DNA from: Bacillota bacterium
GTDB lineage: Bacteria; Bacillota; Sulfobacillia; JAJZYS01; JAJYTV01
Direction of reading: 5' to 3'
Assembly (NCBI GenBank): GCA_021793645.1
Contig: JAJYSJ010000004.1
Location: forward strand, 1 to 64,000
DNA: 64,000 nt
The translations under genes were made by a program, and so were the position numbers. Shown here piece after piece: positions 61,549-64,000 of this stretch (position 1 is its first letter; the number at the start of each line of letters is the position of its first letter). The notes beneath the pieces are model-generated. The model had not been told where the DNA came from. It made no database searches and saw nothing but the letters and a program-made list of their open reading frames with translations.

Positions 61549-64000
61549 ATGGATCTGGGGGAGCTGTTTCACGGACCCAACGCTGGAGCCGCCCTGGAAC
61601 TCTACGAGCGGTATCGCCAGGATCCTGCGTCGGTGGACGCGCGGAGCGCCGCGCTCTTCGCGGCGCTGGAACGGCAGGCGGGCCCGCTCGATTTTGCAGC
61701 CGAACCGGCCGCTGCCCAGACAGTATCCGCCACGGACGTCCAAGAGGTCGTCCTGGCTGCGAGGCTCGCGCGAAACATCCGTCAATTCGGACACCTGCGG
61801 GCAAAGCTGGACCCGTTCGCCGACGACCCGCCGACGGACCACGGGCTGGAACCCGCGGCATACAGCCTGCGCGAGGAGCAGCTCAGGCGCCTGCCCGGGA
61901 GCATCGTCTTCCCCGAGCAGGGTGCTGCGGCCGGCAGCTTCGCGGACGCTGTTGCCCGACTGCGGGCGGTCTACATGGGGTACATCGGGTTTGACGTCAG
62001 CCACGTGCACATCGCGGAGGAGCGGGACTGGCTCCAGCACGCTGCTGAAGGCGGCAGCTACCTGCACGTCGCACCGGAGCGGCAGAGGGAAACGCTGCAG
62101 CGGCTCGTGGCGGTGGAGGAGTTCGAGCAGTTCCTGCATCGCACGTTCCAGGGACAGAAGCGCTTCTCGATCGAAGGCACCGACATGCTGGTGCCGATGC
62201 TCGACGAGATCATCGACTCAGCCGTGCGGAGCGGTACGCGCGAGGTGACGATCGGGATGGCTCACCGCGGGCGCCTGAGCGTGTTGGCGCACGTGCTCGG
62301 AAAGCCGTTCGGTCAAATCTTCACGGAATTCCACGCCGGCCCTGCGGAGGAAGCGGACGTACACGTCGGCTGGACCGGCGACGTGAAGTACCACCTGGGC
62401 AGCCGCCGCACAATTCAGGAGCCGGACGGTCCGGTGCAGCTCACCCTTGCGAACAACCCGAGCCACCTGGAGTTTGTGAATCCGGTCGTGCAAGGCCTGA
62501 CGCGCGCGGCGCAAGACAACCGCGAGCACGCCGGCCCCGCCCTCCAGGAGGTGGCACGGGCGCTCAACGTGACTGTCCACGGCGATGCCGCATTCCCGGG
62601 GGAGGGCGTTGTCGCCGAGACCTTGAACCTCTCGCGTCTCAGAGGGTACACGACCGGCGGCACGATCCACATCATCGCCAACAACCAGGTCGGGTTCACG
62701 ACGGACCCGCAGGATGATCGCTCGACGCGCTACGCATCGGACCTCGCAAAGGGATTTGAGATCCCTGTTCTGCATGTGAACGCCGATCAGCCGGAAGCCT
62801 GCCTCGCTGCGGCGCGCATCGCGATCGCCTATCGCCAGCTCTTCCACAAGGACGTCCTGATCGACCTGGTTGGCTACCGCCGCTTTGGCCACAACGAGGG
62901 CGACGAGCCGAGCTTCACGCAGCCGCTGCTCTACGAGAAGGTCCACAGCCACCCGACAGTGGCCACGCTGTACTCGCAGCAGTTGGAAGCACAGGGCATC
63001 GTGACCGAAGTGCAGGCAGAGGAGATGCGCAAGGCTGCGCAGACCGAACTGCGCCAGGCGTTCGATGATGTGGTGAGCGGCAAGCAGAAGTTCCCCCACG
63101 CGCTGCCGGCGGAGAAGGGCACAATCGAGGAGCCTGCGCCGCCTGGTGAAGATCGGCTGCGCGCCCTGAACGATGCCCTCTTGGCGCGTCCCGGGGGACT
63201 GCAGGCGAACACCAAGCTGGAGCGCCTTCTGCAGCGGCGCCGCGAACTGCTCGAGAAGCCTCAGAGCATCGACTGGGCGCACGCAGAGGCACTCGCCTTC
63301 GCGGCTATCCTCGAGGACGGCACGCCGATTCGCATGTCGGGCCAGGACACCCAGCGAGGAACGTTCAGCCAACGCCACCTCGTCCTGCACGACACCGCGA
63401 CCGGCCGGACCTACGTCCCGCACGATCACCTGCCGCAGGCGCGCGCGAGCTTCGACGTGTACAACAGCCCGCTCTCGGAGACGGCGGCAATGGGCTTCGA
63501 GTACGGCTACAGCCTGCGTGCGCCGGAGGCGTTCGTGCTGTGGGAAGCGCAGTTCGGCGACTTCGCCAACGCGGGCCAGGTGATCGTAGACCAGTTCATC
63601 TCCGCCGCCCGCGCCAAGTGGTCGGAAACCTCGGGCTTGACGCTGCTCCTGCCCCACGGCTACGAAGGCCAGGGACCTGAGCACTCCAGCGGCCGCGTGG
63701 AACGCTACCTGCAGCTCGCGGCGGAGGAGAATCTGCGCATCGCGAACTGCACGACCTCCTCGCAATACTTCCACCTGCTGCGCTTGCAAGCGTCGGCGCT
63801 GAAGGAGCGCCCGCGCCCGCTGATCGTGATGACGCCAAAGAGCCTGCTGCGCCACCCGCTCGCAGCGTCGAGCCTCGCGGATCTCGCCCAAGGGCGCTTC
63901 CAGCCGGTGCTCGACGACGAGGAGGCGACCGCACGCAAGGAGAAGGTGGAGCGGATCGTCTTTTGCAGCGGCAAGATTTCCGTCGAATACCGCGCCGCAG
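61549..64000 (+). CDS. odhA: 2-oxoglutarate dehydrogenase E1 component, 5' part (runs off right edge)
   Basis: The open frame from ATG 61549 (GAGGATGG upstream) runs to the window end, 817 codons of an expected 930-960. It shows FEQFLHRTFQGQKRFSIEG, MAHRGRLSVLAHVLGKP, NNPSHLEFVNPVVQG, IIANNQVGFTT, YRRFGHNEGDEP and QDTQRGTFSQRH, the diagnostic order of the thiamine-diphosphate E1 enzyme of the citric acid cycle. It decarboxylates 2-oxoglutarate and passes succinyl to the E2 partner, whose gene (odhB) would be expected just outside the window. Confidence 0.95.
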   Translation, partial: MDLGELFHGPNAGAALELYERYRQDPASVDARSAALFAALERQAGPLDFAAEPAAAQTVSATDVQEVVLAARLARNIRQFGHLRAKLDPFADDPPTDHGLEPAAYSLREEQLRRLPGSIVFPEQGAAAGSFADAVARLRAVYMGYIGFDVSHVHIAEERDWLQHAAEGGSYLHVAPERQRETLQRLVAVEEFEQFLHRTFQGQKRFSIEGTDMLVPMLDEIIDSAVRSGTREVTIGMAHRGRLSVLAHVLGKPFGQIFTEFHAGPAEEADVHVGWTGDVKYHLGSRRTIQEPDGPVQLTLANNPSHLEFVNPVVQGLTRAAQDNREHAGPALQEVARALNVTVHGDAAFPGEGVVAETLNLSRLRGYTTGGTIHIIANNQVGFTTDPQDDRSTRYASDLAKGFEIPVLHVNADQPEACLAAARIAIAYRQLFHKDVLIDLVGYRRFGHNEGDEPSFTQPLLYEKVHSHPTVATLYSQQLEAQGIVTEVQAEEMRKAAQTELRQAFDDVVSGKQKFPHALPAEKGTIEEPAPPGEDRLRALNDALLARPGGLQANTKLERLLQRRRELLEKPQSIDWAHAEALAFAAILEDGTPIRMSGQDTQRGTFSQRHLVLHDTATGRTYVPHDHLPQARASFDVYNSPLSETAAMGFEYGYSLRAPEAFVLWEAQFGDFANAGQVIVDQFISAARAKWSETSGLTLLLPHGYEGQGPEHSSGRVERYLQLAAEENLRIANCTTSSQYFHLLRLQASALKERPRPLIVMTPKSLLRHPLAASSLADLAQGRFQPVLDDEEATARKEKVERIVFCSGKISVEYRAA

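Overview
The window is GC-rich chromosomal DNA from what is most likely an aerobic, endospore-forming Firmicute (class Bacilli; an Alicyclobacillaceae-like lineage is my guess, not shown). The grounds are a Tlp-type small acid-soluble spore protein, a Bacillus-type qox quinol oxidase operon, a PIN-PhoH protein of the YlaK type, strong AGGAGG-type ribosome binding sites, and many GTG and TTG starts. I recognised no rRNA, tRNA or CRISPR array. Gene density is high, with many 1-14 base overlaps inside operons and tight convergent gene ends.

Layout. 1-550: decayed divergent IS200/IS605-type tnpB/tnpA. 619-2471: an RRM RNA-binding protein and a ParM-like actin behind a hairpin-rich leader. 2746-7473: a duplicated PBP4-type carboxypeptidase, an aldose epimerase and an aquaporin. 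8006-13596: qoxABCD and a PQQ-type lipoprotein. 13702-16392: a DJ-1/PfpI protein and TetR regulator divergent across twin operators, then an ECF sigma/anti-sigma pair. 16480-21119: an asymmetric heterodimeric ABC exporter divergent from a WYL regulator. 21197-23189: mntR-mntH with a clear promoter and operator.

23461-32681 is a ten-gene forward operon for CoA-linked acyl oxidation: acyl-CoA dehydrogenase, two hot-dog hydratase proteins, SDR, EtfB, EtfA, MBL hydrolase, acyl-CoA ligase, SDR and thiolase. It is followed by a convergent FadR-like TetR. The operon has no crotonase or FadB, so the hydratase/dehydrogenase steps are probably R-specific (MaoC plus FabG-like SDR). Its products would feed electrons through ETF towards quinone and the qox oxidase.

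33827-42566: aldo/keto reductase, PIN-PhoH, tlp, two cell-envelope membrane genes, a secreted amidase, a codA remnant, small TM2 and hypothetical genes, and an MFS carrier. 42615-47241: a secreted helical protein, a two-component system, and a divergent DrrAB-type exporter with a good promoter. 47420-57934: isochorismatase-like hydrolase, a ten-Asp-box secreted propeller, a kynureninase 3' remnant, a DUF981 protein, a lipoprotein, a divergent Nramp homologue, a methyltransferase, an overlapping class V aminotransferase/CaiB pair, and an MBL hydrolase. 58018-64000: a PAP2-like protein, a small membrane protein, a one-chain MacB-like ABC transporter, and the 5' part of odhA (2-oxoglutarate dehydrogenase E1), which runs off the right edge.

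Functions are assigned from motifs and gene order read by eye; no database search was run.
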